From: Polynucleobacter aenigmaticus
GTDB lineage: Bacteria > Pseudomonadota > Gammaproteobacteria > Burkholderiales > Burkholderiaceae
Reading direction: 5' to 3'
DNA: 64,000 nucleotides
Assembly: GCF_002206635.1 (NCBI RefSeq)
Contig: NZ_NGUO01000004.1
Span: forward strand, 158,995 to 222,994
Under the pieces are notes generated by a model, which worked only from the letters and a program-made list of their open reading frames with translations, made no database searches and was not told where the DNA came from. Shown here in pieces: positions 34,606 through 43,188 of this stretch. The number at the start of each line of letters is the position of its first letter. Within the stretch, counting starts at the first letter, position 1. Made by a program: the position numbers and the translations under genes.

Positions 34606-35799
34606 ATGATCAACAAGCACCCTTTACTCAATAAGAATCTTTTACTGTTGATCCTCTGTCAGGGCCTATTTCTGACTAATAACGTGACTTTTATAGCGAT
34701 TAATGGTCTGGTTGGCCTGAGCCTCAGTCCAGTCGCGTGGATGGCTACATTGCCCGTTATGGGCTATGTCGTGGGAGCAGCCTTTTCAACCTCGATTGTT
34801 GCCAAAACCCAAAATTACTTTGGTCGTAAGATTTCTTTCCAGCTTGGCCTCTTGGTGGCGGTCTTTTCAGCCCTACTCTGCGCCTATGCCGCCCTTTCCA
34901 GAAACTTCTGGCTCCTCGTATTGGGTACCTTCATCGCTGGCTATTACAGCGCCAATGGGCAGCTCTATCGATTTGCTGCCGCTGAGCTGACCATTGCCAG
35001 CCAAAGAGATAAAGCCGTCTCATGGGTCTTGGCTGGTGGCATCCTCGGCGCGGTCATTGGACCCAACCTTGCCTCTTGGACTCAGAATCTATTTGATACC
35101 GCTTTCTTGGGCGCTTACCTCGCGCTCTCGGCAGCCGGCTTGCTTGGCATCATTGTGATGCAATACATCCACTTCCCGGAAGAATTCAAAACCAAACACT
35201 CCCTATCAGCTGGCAGAGATCTCAAAACGATCTTGAAGCAACCCGTTTTTATGGTTGCCGTGATTGGAGCCTCTTTGGGTTATGGCGTCATGAATCTACT
35301 CATGGCTGCGACTCCACTGGCTATGCAAATCTGCGGTTTGCCATTTTCCGATACCGCACTAGTACTAGAGTGGCATGTGATTGGTATGTTTGCGCCCGGA
35401 TTTTTTACGGGATCATTGATTCAGCGCTTTGGCGCACCCAAGATTATGGGTGTTGGTGTTGTTCTGAATATTCTTTGTATTGCAATAGCTTTAACCGGCG
35501 TCGATTTTCATCAATTTCTCATTGCGCTATTTTTATTAGGCGTCGGATGGAACTTTTTATTCACCGGTTCCACCTCATTAGCAATGACGGCCTACCGGCC
35601 GGAAGAGCGTGATAAAGCCCAGGCAGCGATTAACTTCTTTGTCTTTGGCACCATGGCCTTTACTTCATTTGGGTCGGGCGCACTAATTACCTCTCAAGGC
35701 TGGAACATTCTTAATCTAGGATCGCTACTTCCCGTCGCTGTTACAGCAGGCACCCTACTTTGGCTTAGTGCTCAAAAAAGAAAAGCATCCAAGGTTTAA
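34606..35799 (+). CDS. MFS transporter
   Basis: 397 residues with twelve hydrophobic helices in two six-helix halves. The loop 2-3 motif is degenerate (KTQNYFGRKISFQLG), and RFGAPKIMGVGVVLN sits at the corresponding place in the second half. The pattern resembles sugar- or drug-efflux MFS proteins of the YfcJ/YdeE kind; the substrate is undecided. Its last 4 nt overlap the stop of the convergent DUF6352 gene. Confidence 0.85.
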   Translation: MINKHPLLNKNLLLLILCQGLFLTNNVTFIAINGLVGLSLSPVAWMATLPVMGYVVGAAFSTSIVAKTQNYFGRKISFQLGLLVAVFSALLCAYAALSRNFWLLVLGTFIAGYYSANGQLYRFAAAELTIASQRDKAVSWVLAGGILGAVIGPNLASWTQNLFDTAFLGAYLALSAAGLLGIIVMQYIHFPEEFKTKHSLSAGRDLKTILKQPVFMVAVIGASLGYGVMNLLMAATPLAMQICGLPFSDTALVLEWHVIGMFAPGFFTGSLIQRFGAPKIMGVGVVLNILCIAIALTGVDFHQFLIALFLLGVGWNFLFTGSTSLAMTAYRPEERDKAQAAINFFVFGTMAFTSFGSGALITSQGWNILNLGSLLPVAVTAGTLLWLSAQKRKASKV

Positions 35800-36812
35800 G
35801 ACGTTTTAGCCAAAGGTAAATTGAATAAGAGGTTTTGCGGTTTGAGTTTTAACTGCTTCTCATCGTTCATCGCAATACCCATATATACGGGCTTTCCGAG
35901 CTGGGCTTGAGCGACAGCGGCCTCATCGATAAAGTCTAGGCGGAACAAGCAAATGATTTTCTCTAATTCATCCGCCTCTACCGCTTCCTTGTTGTATAGT
36001 TTATTCAAAATATCTGTTGAAGCTGCATCAAGACCAACATGCCAAGACCATTTTGGATCAGTAATTTGCTGCATTGGAGTAATGCGCACTTGCACACCTA
36101 AAAAGTGCTGCACCCACTTCTCTAGCGCACGACAAAAATGATTGATTGGGGGCTGGCCAAAGTTCAGCTGGACTGCAAAATCGTGGCCCTCATCTTTATC
36201 CCAATATAGATCCGCATTTTCCTCATGCAAGACATCCAAATCAATCGAGCGCATTGACATCGAATTGCCTTTGAGCAAATCCATGATGTTGCCCGTCTCT
36301 CCTGCCTGAGCATTGCGAGTAACTATCTCATCATCTGCACTCATAACAACCCCGTCCTCAAGCACGCTAATTTTTTGCGTCCTAAAAAAGAGCTCACCCA
36401 TACGAGCATCTAACGGATGGCAACTCTCACCCAAAATATGTCTGATGAAAATTTGAGCCAACTGCGAGATAAACAAAGGGGGCACATCTACGCCATCGCC
36501 TTTAAATAAGCCCATATAGAAGTTTTCTAAAGAGCTAGCAGCCAATAACTTAGTCCGGTATCGAAGCCAAACCTGATAGTTCACCTGAATATCTAGATCG
36601 GCCATTGCAGTAATTTCTTCATCGGCAACCACGGCGCGAGGATTTTCACTTAAACGCTGGTGTAAGGCACGCTCAACATCGCAAGATTCAGGAACGAGAT
36701 TTAACTCAGGGCGCAATAAATAAGTGCCCAGAAATTCGTCAGTTACCAGCAATTGATTATCCGCACCCACAGCAAGGGTTTTATAAGCAGAATGGGGCCA
36801 AAAGTTTGTCAT
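35796..36812 (-). CDS. DUF6352 family protein
   Basis: 338 residues from ATG 36812 (MTNFWPHSAYKTLAVG); the frame also offers a TTG six codons upstream. Segments LVTDEFLGTYLLRPELNLVPESC and the C-terminal VYMGIAMNDEKQLKLKPQNLLFNLPLA are typical of the Burkholderiales DUF6352 proteins. Probably soluble; function unknown. Divergent from the FKBP gene, 75 bp between starts. Confidence 0.7.
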   Translation of the reverse strand: MTNFWPHSAYKTLAVGADNQLLVTDEFLGTYLLRPELNLVPESCDVERALHQRLSENPRAVVADEEITAMADLDIQVNYQVWLRYRTKLLAASSLENFYMGLFKGDGVDVPPLFISQLAQIFIRHILGESCHPLDARMGELFFRTQKISVLEDGVVMSADDEIVTRNAQAGETGNIMDLLKGNSMSMRSIDLDVLHEENADLYWDKDEGHDFAVQLNFGQPPINHFCRALEKWVQHFLGVQVRITPMQQITDPKWSWHVGLDAASTDILNKLYNKEAVEADELEKIICLFRLDFIDEAAVAQAQLGKPVYMGIAMNDEKQLKLKPQNLLFNLPLAKTS

Positions 36813-36887
36813 GTTGGTTTGCTCGAACAAAAAGAGAAAGCTCAGAATATACTAGCCCTTCAATTTCAGCCAAAGAGGAAGATAAAC

Positions 36888-37235
36888 GTGAGCGAACTCA
36901 AAAAAATAGATACCGTTGTAGGTGATGGCAAAGAAGCAACTGCCGGTAATCATGTGGATGTGCATTACACAGGCTGGTTATATGACGAGAAAGCAGCCGA
37001 TCATAAGGGCCAGAAATTCGATAGCTCGCTTGACCGTGGCCAACTGTTTAGCTTTCCTTTGGGTGCTGGCCATGTAATTAAGGGCTGGGATCAGGGCGTT
37101 CAAGGCATGAAGATTGGCGGTAAACGTACCCTCATCATCCCATCCGAAATGGGCTATGGTGCACGCGGTGCTGGTGGTGCGATTCCTCCAAATGCAACCC
37201 TGGTATTCGATGTGGAGTTGCACGGAGTCAATTAA
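36888..37235 (+). CDS. FKBP-type peptidylprolyl isomerase
   Basis: 115 residues from GTG 36888, with AGAGGAAG upstream; longer frames run into the divergent gene. Single FKBP domain: NHVDVHYTGWLYDEK, FDSSLDRGQLFSFPLGAGHVIKGWDQG, GGKRTLIIPSEMGYG and IPPNATLVFDVEL. No signal peptide, so cytoplasmic. Catalyses cis-trans isomerisation at Xaa-Pro bonds. Single gene ended by a strong terminator. Confidence 0.93.
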   Translation: MSELKKIDTVVGDGKEATAGNHVDVHYTGWLYDEKAADHKGQKFDSSLDRGQLFSFPLGAGHVIKGWDQGVQGMKIGGKRTLIIPSEMGYGARGAGGAIPPNATLVFDVELHGVN

Positions 37236-37265
37236 ATCGGTAGATTAAGATACTTTGAAAGTACT

Positions 37266-37295
37266 AAGGCCACTCATTGAGTGGCCTTTATTTTT
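37266..37295 (+). terminator. Terminator of the FKBP gene
   Basis: Perfect 10-bp stem AAGGCCACTC / GAGTGGCCTT with loop ATT, followed by TATTTTT. Confidence 0.9.
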
Positions 37296-37315
37296 CTTGA
37301 AGCAAAGATCAGAAA

Positions 37316-38299
37316 TTAAGAGCGCAAATCTTTACCGTTCAAAGTGAGCTTGCTTGGGCTTGTTGGCTGGCACAAGCTAATCAAACGGTTTCTTTCGGCC
37401 ATCACCTTATCGGTGTAACCGCCATCGTTCTCTGCATTCGCGGCGCCAACATAGTATTTCAAGCCATTACGCAATGAACCTGAAGTGGCAATTAAATACT
37501 TCAAGATGTAAGCGCCCACCCGAATGTTGACTTCAGGCTTTACCGCATCGGTTGCACCACCATACAAAGCATATTTATCTTGATGAATCACAGTCATCAC
37601 TTGCATTAAGCCTTCTGCACCAGCATGACTTTTAGTCAGCGGATTGAAGTTCGACTCCACTGAGATCACGGCGAGCAACAATACCGGGTCTATATTGACC
37701 TCTTTTGCAATCAACACGGTATTAGAAACGTACTCTTCAATCTTGGCGCGATCCAGCTTGTACTTCTTCTCAAAGAAGTCAGCGACCGCACGTTGATTCT
37801 GGATGGAGACCATCAACTTTGAATCTAGCGCCTGAGGATCAATTTTTGAGGTCGGGATGCGATCAGATAAATGAGAAATCGGCCTTACCTGTGCCATAGC
37901 AACCGAAGGCATTAAGAGGGCAACTGTCTGTTGCTTCGCGCTCATCAAGCCGCTACCAGGGGTGGCTGAAGCCTTGCCATAGATCACGGTAGCGATTTCT
38001 TTGTCAGCAAGCGCCTTTGGAGCCTCCTCTTGATACTGATCGAGTATTCCAAAGCCGTTTTGCCAAACCATGTGGCGGGCTTCATCTGGAACTAAGATGC
38101 GAGCCAAATCAAATGCCCCTGCTTGCGTGCCATTACCCGAGAGCCAGAGCCCCACGATCATGAAAACACTCACAATCAGTAAACCATTCATCACCCGATA
38201 CACGGGCGAAAGAGCGTGAGATAACAACCCTTTAGTGCTAGCCATTGCTAGCTGCACTAGTTGCGTATCACTCGAATCGGTAGAAAAACATTTAATCAT
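37316..38299 (-). CDS. Membrane-anchored lytic transglycosylase (SLT domain)
   Basis: 327 residues. A cytoplasmic lead and one anchor (VMNGLLIVSVFMIVGLWLSG) precede about 100 linker residues and a C-terminal SLT domain: VLLAVISVESNFNPLTKSHAGAEGLMQVM contains the catalytic Glu, followed by VNIRVGAYILKYLIATSGSL and LKYYVGAAN. It cleaves peptidoglycan glycan strands with 1,6-anhydro formation in the periplasm. The start at 38299 has no obvious ribosome site. Confidence 0.88.
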   Translation of the reverse strand: MIKCFSTDSSDTQLVQLAMASTKGLLSHALSPVYRVMNGLLIVSVFMIVGLWLSGNGTQAGAFDLARILVPDEARHMVWQNGFGILDQYQEEAPKALADKEIATVIYGKASATPGSGLMSAKQQTVALLMPSVAMAQVRPISHLSDRIPTSKIDPQALDSKLMVSIQNQRAVADFFEKKYKLDRAKIEEYVSNTVLIAKEVNIDPVLLLAVISVESNFNPLTKSHAGAEGLMQVMTVIHQDKYALYGGATDAVKPEVNIRVGAYILKYLIATSGSLRNGLKYYVGAANAENDGGYTDKVMAERNRLISLCQPTSPSKLTLNGKDLRS

Positions 38300-38814
38300 T
38301 CATGGTCTTGCAGTACCCCAAAAAACCAAACGTCTGATTTATGTTGCAATGCAATAAGTAAAAAACATGAGTCATCCTAAGAATGTTCTTATATCAAGTC
38401 AAGAATAAAGGGATCTATTTCCATAACTTTTAGATCTTAAAATAAGTGATATTCCGATGAGTGCACTCAATTTTTATATTAAACCCTTTAATTTCAATAA
38501 CTTAAAGATGTTAGTGATCACTTATTTCATATAATAAAAAAGAGGATAAAAACGGACTTTTTTACAAATTTTGGACTTCAAAAGAGTGGGTAGAGCCATA
38601 TATCTAGTATGAGGTAGGCCTTATTTTTCTACCTGTAGTGTGAGCGAGCTACTTATAACACTCTGAGATTTTCTCAAATCAAGAGCCTCATGATTGAGTT
38701 AAGTGAGGCACGAAGCCCTTCAGAAATACTGGTAAGCACTAGCTCTAGAGCTAACTTTAACCATCCAAACTGAGAGAGCTCGCACACCCTCGCCATGACT
38801 GATTACACTACTAG
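38300..38814. other. 515-bp intergenic region with long-range pairing
   Basis: No convincing gene. The 5' half is AT-rich. Between about 38638 and 38787 the ends can pair (GTGTG-A-GCGAGCT with AGCTCGCACAC, one bulge) and an inner hairpin GCCTCA / TGAGGC lies near 38694-38720, so a structured RNA or long leader of the nuclease gene is possible. I cannot match it to a known RNA family. Confidence 0.4.
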
Positions 38815-39807
38815 ATGATGAAATGGCTCAGCAAACTCCTCTTCTTAATAGCGCTTGGAGCGCCACTCAGCGCCTCCGCCCTCTTTGATCAATGTAAGAA
38901 TCTATTTCCAGAACAGCAAATTCCCAGTACACCCCAAGTTGGGCGAGACCTTTGCTTTGATGATTTCGCTATCTACTACTCACCCATAGATAAAAAGCCC
39001 ATCTATACAGTTGAGAAATTAAATGGGGAGCAACTAGAAGCGCCTCATCCTCGTCGGAGCAATCAGTTTTATGAGGAAGCTAGACTGCGCTCCTCCGAAA
39101 GGGCCTTGCTGTCTGACTACCGAGGCAGTGGCTATGACCGTGGGCACAACGTTCCCGCTGGGGATATGACTCATGAGAAAGGGATGGCCCAATCCTTCTC
39201 CCTGGCAAATATCATGCCCCAGGCCAGACAGAACAATCAGGGCATCTGGGCTAAACGGGTTGAAGCATCCACTAGGATGTACATTAAACGTGCCCAGGGT
39301 GATATTTATATCTTTACAGGGTCTGTTGGTCAGGCGGGCAGCATCGGCAAAAGCAAGGTCACCATTCCAAGTCATCTATATAAGCTAGTCTACGACCCCA
39401 CTAAAAAGACAGCCTGGGCCTACTGGGTTGAGAACACCGATGAAGCGCAAATGAGTCCGCCCATCTCTTATGCAGAGCTCGTTCAGAAAACAGGTATCAA
39501 CTTTCATCTTCCAGTAGACGTCATTGAAAACAACTCTAGCAAGCAGTTGGTAGGAGGGTGGTATCCCATCTTTTTTGATCAGTACTCAGCAGAAAAGGTG
39601 GTGGGGATTATTTCTAATATCAAAGCTGGGAGAGTGGCCAGCCTGGAAATTCAATATGACCGTAATGCAGAGTTAGCCCAAAAGTTGTCTCAGGAGATTC
39701 AGACGCAAGGTCTGATGAAAGTCACTCTTTCGCAAAGCAGTCCGCCGGATTCTCCCGCCATAAGCTATGAACGCAATCGCGTTACTGTCATAGTGCACTC
39801 TAGGTAA
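38815..39807 (+). CDS. Secreted DNA/RNA non-specific endonuclease
   Basis: 330 residues with a signal peptide (MMKWLSKLLFLIALGAPLSA) and the beta-beta-alpha-metal endonuclease fold: YRGSGYDRGHNVPAGDM contains the DRGH active-site motif with catalytic His, and LANIMPQARQNNQGIWA holds the metal-binding Asn. Family members such as EndoG and Serratia nuclease cut DNA and RNA without sequence preference. Exported, so it may serve nutrient scavenging in water. The last 90 residues extend beyond the core domain. Two adjacent ATGs (38815, 38818) are possible starts. Confidence 0.9.
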   Translation: MMKWLSKLLFLIALGAPLSASALFDQCKNLFPEQQIPSTPQVGRDLCFDDFAIYYSPIDKKPIYTVEKLNGEQLEAPHPRRSNQFYEEARLRSSERALLSDYRGSGYDRGHNVPAGDMTHEKGMAQSFSLANIMPQARQNNQGIWAKRVEASTRMYIKRAQGDIYIFTGSVGQAGSIGKSKVTIPSHLYKLVYDPTKKTAWAYWVENTDEAQMSPPISYAELVQKTGINFHLPVDVIENNSSKQLVGGWYPIFFDQYSAEKVVGIISNIKAGRVASLEIQYDRNAELAQKLSQEIQTQGLMKVTLSQSSPPDSPAISYERNRVTVIVHSR

Positions 39808-39811
39808 GCGC

Positions 39812-40054
39812 CTAATGCTCGCGAGTGCGGGCAGAAATTCCATGTGCCCGCTGAATGGGCGCCAACAATCCTCGTAAACCATTGTGATCTAGAGTGTGCA
39901 TTAACTCTAGTAGCTGCCCAAGTTCGCTCTTAGGAAATCCCTCGCGAGCAAACCACGCCAAATAATTACCCGGCAGGTCAGCCAGCGCTCGGCCAGCGTG
40001 CTTACCAAAAGGCATCTTCATTGTCACTAGCTTCTCAAGGGCTTCTGAATCCAT
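39812..40054 (-). CDS. DUF3820 family protein
   Basis: 80 residues: MKMPFGKHAGRALADLPGNYLAWFAREGFPKSELGQLLELM is the hallmark of DUF3820, a short fold related to a putative quorum-sensing-regulated virulence factor. Function unknown. It converges with the nuclease gene with 4 bp between stops and diverges from the Fur-box operon. Confidence 0.8.
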   Translation of the reverse strand: MDSEALEKLVTMKMPFGKHAGRALADLPGNYLAWFAREGFPKSELGQLLELMHTLDHNGLRGLLAPIQRAHGISARTREH

Positions 40055-40094
40055 AGTTGTTGATCTTACAAGCTATGTGGTCATTTTCTCAATT

Positions 40095-40113
40095 GATAAT
40101 TATTCTCATTTAC
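40095..40113. promoter_or_regulatory. Fur-box-like site 1
   Basis: GATAATTATTCTCATTTAC matches the 19-bp Fur consensus at about 14 positions. It lies 52 bp upstream of the first gene of the flavin operon, where a Fur repressor would block transcription when iron is plentiful. Confidence 0.65.
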
Positions 40114-40121
40114 TGTATATT

Positions 40122-40140
40122 GCGAATGATTCTCAATTAC
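40122..40140. promoter_or_regulatory. Fur-box-like site 2
   Basis: GCGAATGATTCTCAATTAC, a second degenerate copy 27 bp after site 1, with the ATTCTCA core shared by both. Tandem Fur sites are common at strongly iron-regulated promoters. Confidence 0.55.
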
Positions 40141-40165
40141 TTTTATTAACCAGCCCCATATCAAC

Positions 40166-41080
40166 ATGAAAATGACCATCAAACGAATAACCTTATTTGC
40201 TGTCTTATTAGCCACAGCATTCCACTTCTCATTTGCGAATGCAGGTGAAGGTGCCTTTGGTTGGATCTACACCCTTGATTTACAACCCAAAGGGAAGCTA
40301 GAGTTTGAGCAACGCTTACAACTCAATAAACAGCAAGCGGCAGGTTCTTATAACGCTTGGTACTCACGGTCTGAACTTGAGTATGGCGTAACCAACGATT
40401 TTCAAGTGGCTGGCTACCTCAATGCCTACTATGTCAACGCCAATCAGAATTACACCAATCCAGAAGCTTGCGGCGATAGCCAAACATGCACGGGTGGACA
40501 ACCCGTCCCAGGATCGCATGACCCAGCGGCACCCTATCGCAAAAGTGGCGTTGAGGGTGGATCACTAGAGGCAATTTATCGAATCACAAACCCAGTTACC
40601 TCACCCGTCGGCATCGGACTCTATTTAGAGCCCACTATTGGTAAAAATAAAAATGAGATAGAGGCCCGCTTGCTACTGCAGTCCAACTTCATTGACGATA
40701 GGTTGGTGGTGGCCGGTAACGTAGTGGTGGCCAATGAACAATTGAAGTTTGTTGGCAATGGCAATGTGCCTGAATCTATGCTCGATTTTCTCGTTGGCGC
40801 CAGCTATCGCTTTGCCCCCAAATGGTCTGGTGGCGTAGAGGCCCGTTTTCATAATGACTACTCTAGCTATAACCTGCAAAACCAAGTCCAAAAGGCAACC
40901 TTTGTTGGACCCAATCTGCACTATGCAGAAAAAAACTGGTGGGTTACTGGTGCATGGCGTTATCAACTTAAAGGAAATACCTGTATGGGAGACGGTACAG
41001 CTGAATGTTCCAATGCGCGTGTTTGGGATAGCCATTCCGTGAATGAATTTATCGTCAAAGTCGGCTTTCCGCTGAACTAA
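40166..41080 (+). CDS. Outer-membrane-type protein at head of Fur-controlled flavin operon (DUF6662-like)
   Basis: 304 residues with a signal peptide ending near SFANAGEG, then alternating amphipathic strands: KLEFEQRLQLNKQQ, YSRSELEYGVTNDFQVAGYL, GIGLYLEPTIGKNKNEIEARLLLQSNFI, and a last strand VNEFIVKVGFPLN. It looks like an outer-membrane beta barrel and fits the DUF6662 family as I know it, though I am not certain. Two Cys pairs (CGDSQTC, CMGDGTAEC) may form loop disulfides. The tandem Fur-like sites ahead of it suggest induction under iron limitation, and the genes that follow encode FMN-binding protein, ApbE and a membrane protein. Confidence 0.7.
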   Translation: MKMTIKRITLFAVLLATAFHFSFANAGEGAFGWIYTLDLQPKGKLEFEQRLQLNKQQAAGSYNAWYSRSELEYGVTNDFQVAGYLNAYYVNANQNYTNPEACGDSQTCTGGQPVPGSHDPAAPYRKSGVEGGSLEAIYRITNPVTSPVGIGLYLEPTIGKNKNEIEARLLLQSNFIDDRLVVAGNVVVANEQLKFVGNGNVPESMLDFLVGASYRFAPKWSGGVEARFHNDYSSYNLQNQVQKATFVGPNLHYAEKNWWVTGAWRYQLKGNTCMGDGTAECSNARVWDSHSVNEFIVKVGFPLN

Positions 41081-41116
41081 AAAAAATACTCTCACAACAT
41101 TAATTCAGAGGCAATT

Positions 41117-41296
41117 ATGGAAACTCAAAATTTATTAATAGCAGCTCTAACACACTTGATTCAATTTCAATCATCCCATTGTGTAATTGCGAGAGAAAGG
41201 GCTTTGATGATGTTCGAAGCCTTATCCGATCTTAAAGAAAGTAATACCGAGATTGAAGATCTCTGCCTTCAAGCAAATGCACTGCTCGCCACCTAA
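41117..41296 (+). CDS. Small hypothetical protein in the flavin operon (59 aa)
   Basis: 59 residues beginning METQNLLIAALTHLIQFQSS, with AGAGG 6 nt upstream of the ATG. It is predicted to form two helices (THLIQFQSSHCVIARERALMMFEALSDL and TEIEDLCLQANALLAT), is soluble and carries two Cys. It sits 36 bp behind the outer-membrane-type gene and 32 bp ahead of the FMN-binding gene, all in one direction. No family recognised. Confidence 0.65.
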   Translation: METQNLLIAALTHLIQFQSSHCVIARERALMMFEALSDLKESNTEIEDLCLQANALLAT

Positions 41297-41328
41297 CTGA
41301 TCAAGACCTAAGAAAAATACTTCTCATC

Positions 41329-41883
41329 ATGTACTGGAAGCCCAATCCACTCATCATCATCGGTCTAGCTGCCGCCTCAGCACCAATAGTTGCCCATGCC
41401 AAGATTTACGTATCCATAGAGCAAGCGCAAAAAATATTAATACCCAATAAACCACTGACTAAAAATCCCATCATCATTACTGATGATCTACAAGACAGGA
41501 TGCGCTCCGCTTCAAGCATTCGACACCCTTTTCGAGGGGATCGCATTTGGAAAGCTGCAGATGGTGGCTGGTTCATCGTGGATGAGGTGGTGGGTAAGCA
41601 CGAAATGATTACTTATGCAGTAGCACTCAGCCCCTCAGGTGCGGTGACTGGGATTGAGATCTTAGACTATGTTGAGTCTTATGGTTACGAGGTAGCTGAA
41701 GCTCAGTGGCGAAATCAGTTCATTGGAAAAACGGCAGCAGACCCGATTAAATTAAATCAAGATATTCAGAATATTGGTGGCGCTACCCTCTCTTGTAAGC
41801 ACCTCACCGATGGAGTGAAACGGATTGCAGTCCTGCATGAGATAGCACTTAAAAACCAAACCCAGGCATCTAAAGCAAAATGA
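41329..41883 (+). CDS. Periplasmic FMN-binding domain protein, flavinylation target
   Basis: 184 residues with a signal peptide (to about APIVAHA). The C-terminal FMN-binding domain holds the covalent flavinylation site NIGGATLSCKHLTDGVKR, matching the [S/T]GAT[S/T] sequence in which the Thr receives FMN from ApbE. Related domains occur in RnfG, NqrC and NosR. The next gene, overlapping by 4 nt, is apbE itself, so this protein is the likely substrate. It should act as a periplasmic one- or two-electron carrier. Confidence 0.88.
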   Translation: MYWKPNPLIIIGLAAASAPIVAHAKIYVSIEQAQKILIPNKPLTKNPIIITDDLQDRMRSASSIRHPFRGDRIWKAADGGWFIVDEVVGKHEMITYAVALSPSGAVTGIEILDYVESYGYEVAEAQWRNQFIGKTAADPIKLNQDIQNIGGATLSCKHLTDGVKRIAVLHEIALKNQTQASKAK

Positions 41884-42704
41884 TTCGCTGCAAGCCACTG
41901 CTAGGTACCTTTGTAGAGATATGCACCCCTGATGAAGGACGCTTTTCACATGCAATCGAGAATGCATTTTTAGCAATTGAAGAAGTGCAAACTTTGATGA
42001 GTTTCCATAACTCCGAAAGTGAGCTCTCTCAGATTAATGCACGCTGTCATCTTGAGGCTATTCGTATTCATCCCTGGATGACAAAGATTATGACGATCGC
42101 CCAAGAGATCCACCTGCGTTCAGGCGGACTCTTTAATTGCGGAATTGGGCATCGCCTAGTAGCCAGAGGTCTTCTTCCTCGCCACTTTGATAGAGCAGAT
42201 CAATTTGGCGGTATCGAACACCTCCAATTTCTAGGTCCCACTTTAGTTCGATCTGATCTACCACTCTGCCTTGATTTGGGAGGAATTGCCAAGGGCTTTG
42301 CGGTGGATCTCGCGATCGATGTCCTTCAGTGCGCAGGAATCCCGTCAGGATTAGTTAATGCCGGTGGAGATCTGAGGATCTTTGGAAGCGAAGCGCAGCC
42401 AATCCAAATTAGAAATCCCGCAAATCCTCACGAGGTAATCAGTCTAGGTAATATGTCTGAGGGCGCTATTGCCACCAGTAGCCTGTACTTTGCTAAGCGG
42501 GATAAAACCTCCATCAGTTTTATGGTGAACCCAATCAACCATGAGCATATTGAGTTTTCAGAGTCTTACTCAGTGATTGCGGATCAATGTGTGTATGCAG
42601 ATGCTCTTACAAAGGTAGTGAGCATTTCCGGAAATACGAATCACCCCTGCCTAGGTCAATTCTCTGCCAAAGCAATCAAAATACCAAACAGCCTTGCCAT
42701 ATGA
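41880..42704 (+). CDS. apbE: ApbE, FAD:protein FMN transferase
   Basis: 274 residues; starts MIRCKPLLGTFVEICTP, with ATGA overlap on the FMN-binding gene. ApbE signatures: FHNSESELSQINA near the N terminus, LDLGGIAKGFAVDLAID, and GLVNAGGDLRIFG with the Mg/FAD-binding residues; AIATSSLYF and YADALTKV complete the fold. It transfers FMN from FAD to a Thr of target proteins outside the cytoplasm. No signal peptide is obvious here, whereas many ApbEs are lipoproteins; this needs checking, since the target is exported. Confidence 0.9.
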   Translation: MIRCKPLLGTFVEICTPDEGRFSHAIENAFLAIEEVQTLMSFHNSESELSQINARCHLEAIRIHPWMTKIMTIAQEIHLRSGGLFNCGIGHRLVARGLLPRHFDRADQFGGIEHLQFLGPTLVRSDLPLCLDLGGIAKGFAVDLAIDVLQCAGIPSGLVNAGGDLRIFGSEAQPIQIRNPANPHEVISLGNMSEGAIATSSLYFAKRDKTSISFMVNPINHEHIEFSESYSVIADQCVYADALTKVVSISGNTNHPCLGQFSAKAIKIPNSLAI

Positions 42705-43126
42705 AAAATACTAGTCGTCTAGGCAAGATGCCGCCATGGCAAAGATATTTTGTCCTCTTTAGTCTATTGAGTTGCTCCCTGACAGGCACAGCCTATTTAC
42801 TAGGCCATGAGTTTCAGATCCAAGGCGATTTTCTGGGCACCCATGCAGTACTAGCATGGCATGGAGTAGTCGCCATACTAGCCAGCATAGCTTTGGGGTC
42901 GATACTGCCATTTCATCTCAAGACTGGACTCAAGTCGAAGAAAAAATTACTCAGTGGATTGAGTCAGCTGGGGTTTTTGCTAGCACTCGTGATATCTGGC
43001 GCTCTACTGTATTACGGACCCGACGAGATACGAGAGTCGGTAGTTCTCACACACTGGCTAGTCGGGGCGATATTCTTTGCAGTTTTTTTGCTGCACGGCG
43101 TGTACTCCAGAAAATCCAGGCCGTAG
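42701..43126 (+). CDS. Small membrane protein with helix histidines, flavin operon
   Basis: 141 residues from ATG 42701, overlapping apbE by 4 nt (ATGA). Four helices: YFVLFSLLSCSLTGTAYLLG, THAVLAWHGVVAILASIALG, LGFLLALVISGALLYYG and LTHWLVGAIFFAVFLLHGVY. Histidines occur in pairs in helices 2 (H..WH) and 4 (TH..LLH), as in di-haem cytochrome b proteins, so it could pass electrons from quinol to the periplasmic flavoprotein. The family is not recognised with certainty (DUF4405-like is possible). Confidence 0.7.
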   Translation: MKNTSRLGKMPPWQRYFVLFSLLSCSLTGTAYLLGHEFQIQGDFLGTHAVLAWHGVVAILASIALGSILPFHLKTGLKSKKKLLSGLSQLGFLLALVISGALLYYGPDEIRESVVLTHWLVGAIFFAVFLLHGVYSRKSRP

Positions 43127-43136
43127 ATACAAAAAA

Positions 43137-43170
43137 AGGTTCATTGAGCCTCTACTGACTCAATGAACCT
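43137..43170. terminator. Bidirectional terminator after the flavin operon
   Basis: Perfect 12-bp stem AGGTTCATTGAG / CTCAATGAACCT with a 10-nt loop, A7 on the left and a T-rich tail on the right; serves both converging operons. Confidence 0.85.
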
Positions 43171-43188
43171 GCTTTCTTTTAAAGCCCT

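Noticed and set aside
38638..38787. 6S RNA
   Set aside because: End pairing and size would fit, but the central bubble and conserved 6S positions are not evident.
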